A stretch of DNA of 55,412 nucleotides from Chloroflexota bacterium (GCA_022824225.1 JAJEAH010000080.1:1-55412); one strand, 5' to 3'. Shown: positions 23,427 through 32,854, numbered from the stretch's first letter. Notes: generated from the letters alone by a model not told the origin. A program made the numbers and translations.

Positions 23427-25873
23427 GAGAGTTCGCTCTCCACACGCCAGAAACCCGCCACTTTCTGGGCCAGGCCCTCATGCTGGGGTGCGCGCAACAT
23501 GGGATCGGCCGCAAAGAGGCGTTGGGCCTCCTCGCGGGCGAGTTCGAGCGTTGCCAGGTCCGAGAGTTGGGCCACTTTGAGCGCGGGGAGCCCGGCTTGG
23601 CGCGTGCCGAAAAACTCGCCCGGCCCGCGCAATTCCAGGTCTTTCTCAGCCAATGCGAAGCCGTCCCGCTGCCGCTCCAGTATGCGCAGCCGTTCGTTTT
23701 CCGAGGCGTTGGCGGAGTCTGAGAGGAGCAAGCAGTACGACTTGTGCTCGCCGCGTCCCACCCGGCCCCGAAACTGATGGAGTTGCGCCAGACCAAAGCG
23801 CTCGGCGCTCTCGATCATCATAACCGTGGCGTTGGGCACGTCTATGCCTACTTCCACCACGGGAGTGCTGACCAATACGTCCGTCTCGCCGGCGGCAAAA
23901 GCCCGCATCGCCTTTTCCTTCTGCTTGCTGGACAACCGCCCGTGCAAGAGGTCTACTTTTAGCTGTGGGAAGACTACCTTCTGGAGGCGGTCGAATTCAC
24001 TCTTGGCGGCGCGAACTTGCAGCGATTCCGATTCCTCGATTAGCGGAAAGATGATAAATGCCTGCCGTCCCTCCGCCACCTGTTTGGCGATAAAGGCGTA
24101 CGCGCCGGGTCGCTTTTCCGCCGCTACCAGGCGGGTGACTATCGGCTGACGGCCGGTGGGCATCTCCCGGATGACCGATACGTCCAGGTCACCATAGAGC
24201 GTGAGGGCCAGAGAGCGCGGTATCGGCGTGGCCGTCATCACCAGCACGTGGGGATTGCGCCCTTTGCGCCGCAGCACGGCGCGTTGGCGAACACCGAAGC
24301 GGTGTTGCTCGTCTACTACCGCGAGGCCCAGGTCGGCGAACTCCACGTCATCCTGAATGACGGCGTGGGTGCCCACGAGCAAGTCCAGGTTACCAACCGC
24401 CAAGTCCTTCAGAATTGCCGTGCGCTCGCGCTTGCGGGTGCTGCCGGTGAGCAAGGCGCTGCGCACGCCGAAAGCATCCAGAAACCGCCGGAACGTGAGG
24501 CTGTGCTGCTCAGCCAAGACCTCGGTCGGGGCCATGACCACAGTTTGCAGGCCACGTCTTGCCATTTGCAGGGCAACGGCAGCCGCCACCACCGTCTTGC
24601 CCGAGCCTACGTCCCCCTGCAACAACCGGTTCATGGCCGCCGGCTTGCGCACGTCGTCCAGAAGGTCTTGCAAGGCATTTTCCTGATCGCCCGTCAGCTC
24701 GAACGGGAGCGCCGCCTGGAACGACTGCGCCAGGTCGGCGTCAACGTCTACGGGAATCCCCGGTTGATCCAGTTGCCACTCCCGCCGCCGCTGCAACGTT
24801 CCCAGTTGGATGAAGAAGAACTCATCGAAGGCGAGCCGGTGGACGGCGCGCCGTTTGTGCGCCTCGCTCTCAGGAAAGTGGATATTGCTGAGCGCTTCCT
24901 GCGCGCCCATCAGGTTGTTGCGCCGCAGTATGTCCGTGGGCACTACGTCCGCGACATCGTGAAGCGCCAACTCCAAAGCCGACCGCACCCAGCGGCGCAT
25001 CCACTTGGCGGAAAGCTTGGCCGTGAGGGGATACACAGGCACCAGCCGTCCAACGTGCAGACCTTGTTGGGGACTCTCGGCAAACTCATACTCAGGCGAC
25101 CGCAATTCCAAACCGGCGCGGCCCATCTCCACCTTGCCCGCCACCGTAACCCGCCGCTTCTCCGCCAGGCTGCGCTGCAGGAAGGACTGGTTGAACCATA
25201 CCGCCTTAATGAAGCCGGTCCTGTCAGCCAGCGCCGCTTCGGTGATGGTCATGCGGCCTTGGGTAACCCGGCGGGTTTCCACCTGCTTGACGTCAACTAC
25301 GATGGTGGCCTCTTCACCGGGCTTGAGCTCGCCTATGGACTTGATGCTGCTGCGATCGATGTGCCGATGGGGAAAGTGGTTTATCAGATCGCCCAGCGTG
25401 AGAAGACCCATCTTTTCCAGGCGCTTCGCGTCTTCGGCCTTGAGCATGGGCACGGCGGAAATTGGTGAATCCAGGCCGGCGTGGGGCCGGGCAGTTGCCT
25501 TAGAACGCTTGGCGCGAGGCTTGGGCTTGGCTTGGGGAGGCGCTGCGGTAGGCACTGCGGCAGGGGCAGTCTGCTTTGGTTTGCCTGGCGCCCTGGGCGT
25601 GGGACTGCCGGGCCGGTCGAGGATGCGGAGGGCTTCCGTCACTCGTTTGGCCCGTTCCGGCGGCTCCATGTCGCCGTAGCCGCGCAGCACGCTCCCGATG
25701 GCGTTGGGTCCTGGCGCGCCGCGGGAGTTGGCGGGTGTGTGCTCCGATTCCCAGCTTTCAAGGAACCGCTCCAACCCGCCGATCACCGCCCTATCGGTGA
25801 ACTTCCGCTCCCTCTCTTGCTCGAGGATGCGGCGCAAGACTACGGTGCGGTCTCGGGGCTCGGTTCGGGGCAT
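23423..25873 (-). CDS. recG: ATP-dependent DNA helicase RecG
   Basis: This 816-residue helicase remodels stalled replication forks and branched recombination intermediates. From about residue 130 come the wedge/OB domain (PHRHIDRSSIKSIGEL...), Walker A QGDVGSGKTVVA, the DEQH box VVDEQHRFG, MTATPIPRSLALTLYGDLD, and the C-terminal VVEVGIDVPNA, HQFRGRVGRG and RDGFALAEKDLELRGPGEFF segments including the TRG region. Typical RecG has about 690 residues; the surplus is an N-terminal extension of about 135 residues ending in a Pro/Ala/Lys-rich linker. The ATG follows the fakA stop by six bases, and its GAGTGAGG ribosome-binding site overlaps that stop. Confidence 0.96.
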   Translation of the reverse strand: MPRTEPRDRTVVLRRILEQERERKFTDRAVIGGLERFLESWESEHTPANSRGAPGPNAIGSVLRGYGDMEPPERAKRVTEALRILDRPGSPTPRAPGKPKQTAPAAVPTAAPPQAKPKPRAKRSKATARPHAGLDSPISAVPMLKAEDAKRLEKMGLLTLGDLINHFPHRHIDRSSIKSIGELKPGEEATIVVDVKQVETRRVTQGRMTITEAALADRTGFIKAVWFNQSFLQRSLAEKRRVTVAGKVEMGRAGLELRSPEYEFAESPQQGLHVGRLVPVYPLTAKLSAKWMRRWVRSALELALHDVADVVPTDILRRNNLMGAQEALSNIHFPESEAHKRRAVHRLAFDEFFFIQLGTLQRRREWQLDQPGIPVDVDADLAQSFQAALPFELTGDQENALQDLLDDVRKPAAMNRLLQGDVGSGKTVVAAAVALQMARRGLQTVVMAPTEVLAEQHSLTFRRFLDAFGVRSALLTGSTRKRERTAILKDLAVGNLDLLVGTHAVIQDDVEFADLGLAVVDEQHRFGVRQRAVLRRKGRNPHVLVMTATPIPRSLALTLYGDLDVSVIREMPTGRQPIVTRLVAAEKRPGAYAFIAKQVAEGRQAFIIFPLIEESESLQVRAAKSEFDRLQKVVFPQLKVDLLHGRLSSKQKEKAMRAFAAGETDVLVSTPVVEVGIDVPNATVMMIESAERFGLAQLHQFRGRVGRGEHKSYCLLLSDSANASENERLRILERQRDGFALAEKDLELRGPGEFFGTRQAGLPALKVAQLSDLATLELAREEAQRLFAADPMLRAPQHEGLAQKVAGFWRVESELS

Positions 25874-25879
25874 GGGGCC

Positions 25880-27556
25880 TCACTCAAGGGTGAGCAAGTA
25901 GGGATAGTGCGGCTGGCCGCCGTAGATGACCTCGAAATCAAGTCCTGGGAGCTGCTCCTGCATGCGTTTCGCCATCGCTCCCGCCTCATCTTGCGACACG
26001 TCCTCGCCGTGGTAGAGGGTGGCGAGTTCGGCGGATTCCGGACCCATCTGCGCGATCGCGGCAGCTAGCGCCGCAGATTCGCTGTCTTCTGCGGCGCAGA
26101 CGCGTTCGTTGGCCAGTGCGAGCCATTGACCCTGGGCCACGCTCACGCCGTCCACGGTGGCGTTACGGGTGGCGAGGGTGATTGCGCCGTATTGCGTGCT
26201 GGCCGCCGCGGCCTGCATTGCCTCGCCGTTATCGGCCGGAGCCAAATCAGCCTGATAGGCGAAAAGCGCGGCAATGCCGTGGACCATAGAGTACGTCGGC
26301 AGCACGTGCACCTCACTCTCCGCCAGGTCTTGAGTCTGCTGGGCGGCCAGGATGACGTTCTTGTCATTGGGCAGCACAAACACGTGGCGGGCATTGGCCG
26401 CCTCTACGGCCGCGTATATCTCCTGCGTACTCGGGTTCATGGTTGGGCCGCCGCTGACAATAGTCGCCCCCATTTGCTCGTAAATTTCGCGCAAGCCCTC
26501 GCCGTCCGCCACCGCCACCACGCATTGCTCGACCGGTTCCGGGGCTTCAACCGGCGCGGCAACCTCGATACCGGGCAAGTCGCCGTCGGCCAGAGCGGAC
26601 TGCATCCGCTCGTGCTGGTCGTCCATATTGAAGATCTCGATGCGGTGCAAATTGCCTGTCGCGCGCGCCAAACCCAGCACGTCGCCGGGCTCGTGGGTAT
26701 GCACGTGGACACGCAACAGATCTTCGTCGCCAACCACGACAACGGATGTCCCGCGTTCGGCAACCGCGTCGCGCAGCTCCATCACGTCCAAGCCGCCGCC
26801 GCTCACCAAGAATCCCGTGCAATACCCGTAGAGGGTTTCCGTGACCGCCGCGATCTCCGGCAGCAAGGCCCGTTCGCCGGTCGGGAGTTCCACGTGTTCG
26901 ACCGCCTCGCCGGCAACGTAGCGGCGGGCGCCCTCCGCCAGTAGCCACAGCGCCTGCCCGCCGGCATCCACCACACCGGCATCCCGCAGGACGTCCAGCA
27001 ACTGCGGCGTGCGGGCCACCGACCGCTCCGCGGCAGCAACGGCGCTGGACAATACATCGGCTACGGTATCGGCCGCCGGGGCCGCTTCACAGGCCTCCGC
27101 GGTTTCTCGCGCCACCGTGAGCATGGTGCCCTCTTGCGGCTCTTGCAGCGCGGCGTACGCAGAATCCGAGGCGCCGCGCAACGCCCGAACAACAGTCGCC
27201 GCAGTGATCTCAGCGGAGTCCGCCAGCGCCTCCGCCACCCCGCGCAAGCACTGGGAGAATATGACACCGGAATTGCCCCGGGCTCCCATCAACGCGCCGC
27301 GATAGATCGCTTGGGCGACCTCACCGGCGTGGGCGCTTTCCGCCTGCCGCCCTGCCTGCAATGCGGCCTCCAAGGTCAGCAGCATGTTTGTGCCCGTATC
27401 GCCGTCCGGCACCGGGAACACGTTGAGGCGGTTGATTTCCTCTTTGTTCGCCGCAAGAAGCTGGTAGCCATACTCCAGCGCCCCGATTAGGCTGCGTCCG
27501 TCGCAGCCGGAGCGGGCCGCGTCCGCCGTTTCTTGTCCGCTCAGCGCATTCTCCAC
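25880..27556 (-). CDS. fakA: Fatty acid kinase subunit A-like DAK2/DegV-family protein
   Basis: This 558-residue protein matches the YloV/FakA family, which phosphorylates fatty acids held by a FakB partner so that they enter phospholipid synthesis. The N-terminal DhaL-type kinase domain (residues 15-215) has the magnesium/ADP-binding segment NVFPVPDGDTGTNM and the GALMGARGNSGVIFSQ block. The middle and C-terminal parts (YGYCTGFLVSG, VHVHTHEPGDVL, VSGGPTMNPSTQEI, FVLPNDKNVILAA) match the conserved rest of the family. No fakB is in the window. The gene order fakA-recG on one strand with rpmB nearby resembles the Firmicutes arrangement, though rpmB is divergent here and the small Asp23-type gene usually before fakA is missing. 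Confidence 0.9.
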   Translation of the reverse strand: MENALSGQETADAARSGCDGRSLIGALEYGYQLLAANKEEINRLNVFPVPDGDTGTNMLLTLEAALQAGRQAESAHAGEVAQAIYRGALMGARGNSGVIFSQCLRGVAEALADSAEITAATVVRALRGASDSAYAALQEPQEGTMLTVARETAEACEAAPAADTVADVLSSAVAAAERSVARTPQLLDVLRDAGVVDAGGQALWLLAEGARRYVAGEAVEHVELPTGERALLPEIAAVTETLYGYCTGFLVSGGGLDVMELRDAVAERGTSVVVVGDEDLLRVHVHTHEPGDVLGLARATGNLHRIEIFNMDDQHERMQSALADGDLPGIEVAAPVEAPEPVEQCVVAVADGEGLREIYEQMGATIVSGGPTMNPSTQEIYAAVEAANARHVFVLPNDKNVILAAQQTQDLAESEVHVLPTYSMVHGIAALFAYQADLAPADNGEAMQAAAASTQYGAITLATRNATVDGVSVAQGQWLALANERVCAAEDSESAALAAAIAQMGPESAELATLYHGEDVSQDEAGAMAKRMQEQLPGLDFEVIYGGQPHYPYLLTLE

Positions 27557-27703
27557 GGTAAATCACTACCTCGCAATCCGTCGTTGGACAGCTATTGGGA
27601 CTGGCAGCCACCGCCGGGCTGGCACGGTGGCGTGCCACTTGAATTACACCCGCAACTCCCACGCAAATCGAGACTAACCACTGTGAAACGCCGCAGGGCC
27701 AAT

Positions 27704-27755
27704 GGTCGCGGCGCACGGTCGCGGCGCACAGTCGCGGCGCACGGTCGCGGCGCGT
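27704..27755 (+). repeat. Four tandem copies of a 13-bp unit
   Basis: The unit GGTCGCGGCGCAC is repeated at 27704, 27717, 27730 (first base A) and 27743 (last two bases GT). It lies in the 325-base divergent space between fakA and rpmB, just upstream of a candidate rpmB promoter (TTGAGC at 27764-27769, TAACAT at 27788-27793, 18-base spacer). Copy number could vary between strains and might affect either promoter. Otherwise the space between 27557 and 27881 holds no gene. Confidence 0.9.
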
Positions 27756-27881
27756 ACGCGATATTGAGCAAGAAGCGTACTATATGCTAACATTGAGCAT
27801 TGGTGACACGCTCATCATAGCGAGAGTTTGAGCGCAGGGTCAACACCGGCAACCGGGACAGTATCTACTGGGGAAGAACCT

Positions 27882-28094
27882 ATGGCTGTTTGTGAAGTGT
27901 GCGGCAAAGGCGCGCAGGTAGGCCACAATATCCAGCACCAGGCCTCCGGTCAATGGCGCTACCGCGCGCCCAAGACGCGCAAAGTCTGGAAAGCCAACGT
28001 GCAGAAAGTGCGCTTGGTCGTGGAAGGCCAACTCAAGAAGGTTAGCATTTGCACGCGCTGCCTGCGCACGCAGGCAAAAGCAGGCTCCGCCTAG
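27882..28094 (+). CDS. rpmB: Large ribosomal subunit protein bL28
   Basis: This 70-residue basic protein is a component of the 50S subunit. It starts MAVCEVCGKGAQVGHN and ends near VSICTRCLRTQAKAG; the two CxxC pairs (Cys4/Cys7 and a second pair near residue 60) form a zinc-binding site, so this is the zinc-containing variant. The body RKVWKANVQKVRL is the usual L28 core. ATG 27882 is chosen over an upstream in-frame ATG at 27828 because the family sequence begins there and GGGGAAGAA precedes it. It is a single gene ending in a terminator, divergent from fakA. Confidence 0.97.
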   Translation: MAVCEVCGKGAQVGHNIQHQASGQWRYRAPKTRKVWKANVQKVRLVVEGQLKKVSICTRCLRTQAKAGSA

Positions 28095-28138
28095 AAGACC
28101 GGTCCACCATCGGCTCTTCGCCAATCTGGGCGATTTTG

Positions 28139-28164
28139 GGAGAAGGCTCTGCCTTCTCCTTTCT
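28139..28164 (+). terminator. Rho-independent terminator after rpmB
   Basis: Perfect nine-base arms GGAGAAGGC and GCCTTCTCC surround a TCT loop and are followed by TTTCT. It lies 45 bases after the rpmB stop. Confidence 0.9.
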
Positions 28165-28354
28165 GTATCCGGCGCAGACCGCGCGCGCATGCCAGCGCCA
28201 CGTAGCCTGCCTTGGCTACCGACCGCAGAGGGTAGCAATCGGTGAGACCAGCACGACGCGGCCAGTTGCATACTACATTGGAGCTTTGTTGTCCATCTTG
28301 TCAATTCCGGGAATCAGTAGCTTTTGACTTGATCACCTTGTGGGGCTAGATCTC

Positions 28355-28520
28355 ATGCCATTCCGAGCGCAGCGTCAAACAGGGTTCGCTGACTTTATCA
28401 AATACGCGGAATCTAGTGTGATCCCGACACTAGATTCTTCGTCGCTGCACTCCTCAGAATGACATGTCAGCTACACTCCTCAGAATGACATGTCAGCCGC
28501 ACTCTTCAGAATGACATTTT
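28355..28520 (+). repeat. Cluster of dispersed repeats (CAGAATGACA and CATTCCGAGCGCAGC families)
   Basis: Three near-identical copies of CTCCTCAGAATGACATGTCA or its start lie at 28450, 28476 and 28502. Just upstream is an inverted repeat with perfect ten-base arms, AATCTAGTGT (28410-28419) and ACACTAGATT (28427-28436), around GATCCCG. A copy of CATTCCGAGCGCAGC lies near 28359; this element recurs at 46104 and 46148. Together they resemble a mobile-like dispersed repeat with internal pairing. The space between the rpmB terminator and the next gene (28165-28665) contains no gene that I can support. Confidence 0.85.
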
Positions 28521-28665
28521 GGGCAACAGCCGTTCACGTTGACACCCATACCTGTGCAGCCTAAGTCAATACCTACTAGGCGCGTCAATTCCGGTGAGTG
28601 CGCGCTGTGTCTTCATTCTTGTGCGCCATGTATTTGCGGTCAATTGGGCTCAAGGGAGAGTGCGG

Positions 28666-29679
28666 GTGAGCGACAAGGCGAGACCGTCAGTTGTGAGCAC
28701 CATGTTCTGCCCCGCTGGATTGCTCGAGAGCATGCTGCCCGACTGCGCCATCATTCAGGGTCCCCGCCACGCGGTCTGGGGCAAAGCGGAGATCCTGAGG
28801 CGCGCGCCTCACGCGACCGCTCTCATCCTGCGGGGCGGCGCCCACGAGCGAGTGGACGCGGCATTGCTACAGGCCATGCCTAATCTCCTTATAGTCGCCA
28901 ACGCGTCGCTCGGTTACGACAATCTGGACACTGAGGCGCTGGCAGCGTACGGCGTCTGGGGCACCAATGAACCTCGCGAGTTCACCGTCCCAACCGCCGA
29001 AATTACCTTGGGCCTCATACTTGCGACGCTGCGCCGCCTGCCGGAGAGCGACCGCTTTGTGCGAGCCGGCGCATGGGGCGCATACGCCCCCGGCCTCTTC
29101 GACGGTGAGACCCTGGCAGGCTCGTGCGTTGGGCTTGTCGGCTTCGGCAAAATCGGACAGGAAGTCGCCAAGCGGCTGCAAGGCTTTGGCGTGGAAATCC
29201 TCTACTATGCCCGCACACGACGCCCCGCTGACGTTGAAGCGCGGCTGCGGGCGCGCTACGCGCCGCTGCAAGACTTGCTGGCCGCCGCGTCCGTTGTGAG
29301 CATGCACGTGCCGCTCACGCCGACTACTCGAGGCATGGTGAACGCGGAATTCTTCCACGCCATGCGGCCAGGCGCGTTCTTCATCAACACGTCGCGCGGC
29401 GCGGTGGTCGATGAACCGGCGCTGGTAGAGGCGTTGCAGTCCGGGCGGCTGCGCGGCGCGGGACTGGATGTCTTTGCCAACGAACCCCACGTGCCGCCGG
29501 AGTTGCCAACGATGGAGAACGTCGTGCTGCTGCCCCACATTGGGGGCGGCACCCACCAAGCGCGCACCGCCTCCATGGCAAACGCCGCGGAAAACGTTCG
29601 CCTGGCGCTAGCGGGTGAACGTCCCAGGACGCCAGTGGCTATACCGCAGCATCCTCGCCGGCCGTTGCGCAGCCCCTAA
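28666..29679 (+). CDS. D-2-hydroxyacid dehydrogenase family protein (second copy)
   Basis: This 337-residue NAD-dependent dehydrogenase is distinct from the one at 10731. The nucleotide-binding loop is VGLVGFGKIGQEVAKRL; catalytic Arg is in NTSRGAVVDE, Glu in DVFANEPHVPPELP and His in LLPHIGGGTH. It most resembles the glyoxylate/hydroxypyruvate or phosphoglycerate dehydrogenase branch without a regulatory tail; the substrate is not fixed. GTG 28666 is chosen because AGGGAGAG stands just upstream and the residues before it are not family sequence; the frame is open to 28594. It converges with nusB. Confidence 0.86.
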   Translation: MSDKARPSVVSTMFCPAGLLESMLPDCAIIQGPRHAVWGKAEILRRAPHATALILRGGAHERVDAALLQAMPNLLIVANASLGYDNLDTEALAAYGVWGTNEPREFTVPTAEITLGLILATLRRLPESDRFVRAGAWGAYAPGLFDGETLAGSCVGLVGFGKIGQEVAKRLQGFGVEILYYARTRRPADVEARLRARYAPLQDLLAAASVVSMHVPLTPTTRGMVNAEFFHAMRPGAFFINTSRGAVVDEPALVEALQSGRLRGAGLDVFANEPHVPPELPTMENVVLLPHIGGGTHQARTASMANAAENVRLALAGERPRTPVAIPQHPRRPLRSP

Positions 29680-29803
29680 AGTCCAGGAATTCGCGCTTTA
29701 GGCGCAAGACCAGGCCCCCCCCCAAATCGCGAAGGCCCACGCATACGGCGCGGGATAGCGCGGAGTCGAGGCCCCAAGTGAGCGCCGCGCGAGTCCCCCA
29801 GGA

Positions 29804-30271
29804 CTAGGGGCGCGCGTGCTCGGAAACGTCCGCGACCTCACGTTCATAGATTGTCCCGAGCACACCGTTGATGAAGCGCGGCGAGCTATCCGCGGCATAG
29901 GTCTTCGCGATCTCTACCGCCTCATTTATGACAACCTTGGGCGGGGTGTCCGGGACGTGCAGCAACTCATACACCGCCAGCCGCATGATGGCTTTGTCCA
30001 CACGAGCAATCTGAGGGAGGGGCCACATGGGCGCGGCTCGCTCGATCCTGGCGTCGATGTCCGCCTGCTGGGCGCAAACGCCGGCAACGAGCTCCTGCAC
30101 ATAGTCCTCCGCCTCCGGCCTGACTGCCGTCATGTGCGCAATCCGCGTGACGGCGCCATCAGGCTCCCCGTCCGCCATGTCCAGCGCAAAGAGCGCTTGG
30201 ACGGCAGCCACACGCGCGTGGTGGCGGGGATGAATGCGTCCGGTGGACGCTTTGGCGGGAAGAACTTTCAT
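29804..30271 (-). CDS. nusB: Transcription antitermination protein NusB
   Basis: This 155-residue all-helical RNA-binding protein works with NusE in antitermination of ribosomal RNA transcription. Family sequence includes HHARVAAVQALFALDM, PQIARVDKAIMRLAVYELLH and PPKVVINEAVEIAKTYAADSSPRFINGVLG. ATG 30271 is chosen because GAGGGT precedes it and the length then fits; the frame is open upstream to 30388. It is the last gene of the coaD-nusB operon, following accC after 146 bases. Confidence 0.95.
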   Translation of the reverse strand: MKVLPAKASTGRIHPRHHARVAAVQALFALDMADGEPDGAVTRIAHMTAVRPEAEDYVQELVAGVCAQQADIDARIERAAPMWPLPQIARVDKAIMRLAVYELLHVPDTPPKVVINEAVEIAKTYAADSSPRFINGVLGTIYEREVADVSEHARP

Positions 30272-30417
30272 TCGCGGACCCTCGATTCCTAACAGCGGCG
30301 ATTCTACATCGGTCACCCTTGCGAAAACCCCGCACGCTTGGACCGCAGGCGGTTGCGGACTCGCGCGCAGCGCATTGGCGCCCTGCACATGGACACGGTG
30401 CGCCCGGCGATCACCTG

Positions 30418-31752
30418 TCAGACGATGTTGAGGAGATTGCTGTCAAAGTTGCCTTCACGGAAGCCCCGCGCGCCCAGGATGTTGCGGTGAAAGTCCACGT
30501 TCGTCTTTACGCCTTCGATCACACACTCATCGAGCGCCCGCAGCATGCGTTCGACGGCCGCCGCGCGACTGGGCGCCCAGGCAATGACCTTCGCGATCAG
30601 GGAGTCATAGTGCGGCGGGATGGTATAACCGCCATACAGGTGGGAGTCCACCCGAATGCCCGGCCCACCCGGCGCCAAGAAGTTGGTCACTTCGCCGCTT
30701 TCGGGTCGGAAGTCATGCGCCGGGTCTTCCGACGTGATGCGACACTCGATGGCGTGGCCGCGCACGTCCACGTCCTCCTGACCGTAGGCGAGGGGCTCGC
30801 CCGCCGCAATTCGAATCTGCTCTTGCACTATGTCAAGTCCGGTGGTGCATTCGGATACGGTGTGCTCCACCTGCAAGCGGCAGTTTATCTCCATGAAGTA
30901 GAAGTTCAGGTCGGCGTCCACGAGGAATTCAACCGTGCCTGCCGAGGTATAGTCGATTGCATTCACGCCCTGCAGGGCGGCGTCGCTGATGGCCTTGCGG
31001 GCGCCGTCGTCGAGCACGGGTGACGGCGATTCTTCGATGAGCTTCTGGTAGCGGCGCTGAATGGTGCAATCTCGCTCGCCGAGCTGGATGGCGTTGCCTT
31101 GGTCGTCGCGCAACACTTGGACTTCGATGTGGCGCGCGGGCGAGATGAATTTCTCCACGTAGAGGCGAGGATTGCCAAACGAGGCCTGAGCCTCCGCCTG
31201 GGCCACCGGGAACGCGAAGACCATCTCCTCATCATCGCCAACGTAGCGGATGCCGCGACCGCCGCCGCCGCCCGCGGCTTTCAGGACCACCGGAAAGCCG
31301 ATCTCGTCGGCTACGTTCAAGGCGTCCGCCACGTTGCGCACCGGCGTGTCCCGTCCCGGAATGACCGGCAGTCCCGCGTCGCGCATCTGGGCCTTGGCAT
31401 TCGTCTTATCCCCCATGGCGTGGATAACGTCGGGGCTCGGGCCGATGAACTTGAGGTCGTATTTTTCGCAGATCTCGGCAAAGTACGTGTCTTCAGAGAG
31501 AAAGCCGATACCGGGGTGGATTGCTTCCGCACCCGTAATGAAGGCGGCGCTGATTATGTTAGGCACATTGAGGTACGACTTGCCCGCGGGGGCAGGCCCT
31601 ATGCAGACCGCTTCATCGGCCACGTGGACCGGCAGAGAGTCCCGATCGGCTTCGGAGTACGCCACAACAGTGGCGATACCCATTTCGCGGCACGTGCGTA
31701 TGACTCTCAGCGCAGTTTCGCCGCGATTGGCAATGAGGATTTTCTGAAACAT
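30418..31752 (-). CDS. accC: Acetyl-CoA carboxylase, biotin carboxylase subunit
   Basis: This 444-residue ATP-grasp enzyme carboxylates biotin on the carrier protein in the first step of malonyl-CoA synthesis. Seen are the start MFQKILIANRGETALRVIR, HPGIGFLSED, the glycine-rich ATP loop KAAGGGGGRGIRYV, and EINCRLQVEHTVSE with metal-binding Glu and Asn. The start at ATG 31752 follows AGGTGG and matches the family N-terminus; upstream in-frame codons to 31782 are not family sequence. No accB, accA or accD is adjacent, so the biotin carrier must be elsewhere. A role as a propionyl- or pyruvate-carboxylase subunit cannot be excluded, but the fabD-fabG neighbours favour fatty-acid synthesis. Confidence 0.93.
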   Translation of the reverse strand: MFQKILIANRGETALRVIRTCREMGIATVVAYSEADRDSLPVHVADEAVCIGPAPAGKSYLNVPNIISAAFITGAEAIHPGIGFLSEDTYFAEICEKYDLKFIGPSPDVIHAMGDKTNAKAQMRDAGLPVIPGRDTPVRNVADALNVADEIGFPVVLKAAGGGGGRGIRYVGDDEEMVFAFPVAQAEAQASFGNPRLYVEKFISPARHIEVQVLRDDQGNAIQLGERDCTIQRRYQKLIEESPSPVLDDGARKAISDAALQGVNAIDYTSAGTVEFLVDADLNFYFMEINCRLQVEHTVSECTTGLDIVQEQIRIAAGEPLAYGQEDVDVRGHAIECRITSEDPAHDFRPESGEVTNFLAPGGPGIRVDSHLYGGYTIPPHYDSLIAKVIAWAPSRAAAVERMLRALDECVIEGVKTNVDFHRNILGARGFREGNFDSNLLNIV

Positions 31753-31898
31753 GTCGCGCCACCTGATAGTGTCTACGCGCAACCTAATTGCGCGGTATCG
31801 TCACGATACGCCTCACCCAACATGATACGCTGCGTTCGCCCATCTCGAACAATGGCCCCGCGGCGGCCGCGAGCGCCTATGGACTCCCGGCCCCGCCT

Positions 31899-32639
31899 CT
31901 AGTAGAACATGATTCCGCCGTCTACGACGAGAATCTGACCGGTAATGTATGAAGATTCTTCCGAGGCCAGGAAAGCCACCGTTGCCGCGAGTTCCCGGGG
32001 CTCGCCATAGCGGCCCATGGGAATGATCTTGAGAATGGTCTCCATCAGGTCCTGGGGGATGGACTCGGTCATCGGTCCGCCAAAGTACCCGGGCGCGACG
32101 CAATTGGCGGTCACGTTACGGGACGCCACCTCGCGGGCGAGCGAACGGGTAAAGCCCCACATTCCGGCCTTCGACGCCGAGTAATTCGCTTGCCCCGGCG
32201 CGCCCATGAAGCCGCCGATGGAAGAGACATTGATGATGCGCCCGTAGCGAGCGCGGAGCATGTTACGCACCACGGCCTTGCTGCAAAGGAAGGCAGACTT
32301 CAGATTGGTGTCCACCACGGCGTCCCAGTCCGCCTCAGTCATACGCACGAACAGCGTATCCCGCGTTATGCCGGCGTTATTGACGAGAATGTCAATCTTA
32401 TCGTGCTCATCGTGGACGGCCTTTACCATCGCGTCCACTTCAGCGGGATCGGTCACGTCGGCTTGCCAGGCTGTGGCGCTGCCGCCCTGGGAGGTGATAG
32501 CGTCCACCACCATCTCGGCCGATTCGGCGTTGCTATGGTAGTGGACGACCACGTGTGCCCCGTCGCCCGCCAGCCGCTCGCAAATTGCCGCCCCTAAGTG
32601 TCCCGATCCGCCGGTTACGAGCGCAACCCGCCCTTTCAT
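31899..32639 (-). CDS. fabG: 3-oxoacyl-[acyl-carrier-protein] reductase
   Basis: This 246-residue NADPH-dependent short-chain dehydrogenase reduces 3-oxoacyl-ACP in the elongation cycle. The cofactor loop is [20 protein letters not shown] follows, and the catalytic Ser and Tyr-x3-Lys are in [10 protein letters not shown] and YSASKAG. The C-terminus [12 protein letters not shown] is characteristic of FabG. ATG 32639 has AAGGA seven bases upstream; a GTG at 32654 is in frame but less likely. It lies between fabD and accC in the coaD-nusB operon. Confidence 0.92.
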   Translation of the reverse strand: MKGRVALVTGGSGHLGAAICERLAGDGAHVVVHYHSNAESAEMVVDAITSQGGSATAWQADVTDPAEVDAMVKAVHDEHDKIDILVNNAGITRDTLFVRMTEADWDAVVDTNLKSAFLCSKAVVRNMLRARYGRIINVSSIGGFMGAPGQANYSASKAGMWGFTRSLAREVASRNVTANCVAPGYFGGPMTESIPQDLMETILKIIPMGRYGEPRELAATVAFLASEESSYITGQILVVDGGIMFY

Positions 32640-32854
32640 AGGTATTTCCTTCACCGAGATTCTTGGCTTATGTTAAGTGACTTGCAGCACTTCCACCGGC
32701 AGACTGCTATCCCTCACGCACCAATCCTGAATCGCACGTGTCTTGGTACGTGCATGCCCAGGCACGGTACGGGCATGCCCCAGCACGCGCGGTCCCTGAC
32801 CGGAGCGGACACCAGCGCCCCCGAGTGCGCTGGTGTCCGCTCCGCGGAAACGCG

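Noticed and set aside
24248-25468. Plus-strand open frame of 406 codons
   Set aside because: Antisense to recG, whose helicase motifs are complete.
29716-29724. Run of nine C and similar C-runs near 55075 and 55385
   Set aside because: They lie outside genes, and the length may include sequencing error; no phase-variable gene is attached.
29804-29830. Possible terminator hairpin at the nusB end
   Set aside because: AGTCC and GGACT pair, but there is no T-run in either direction.
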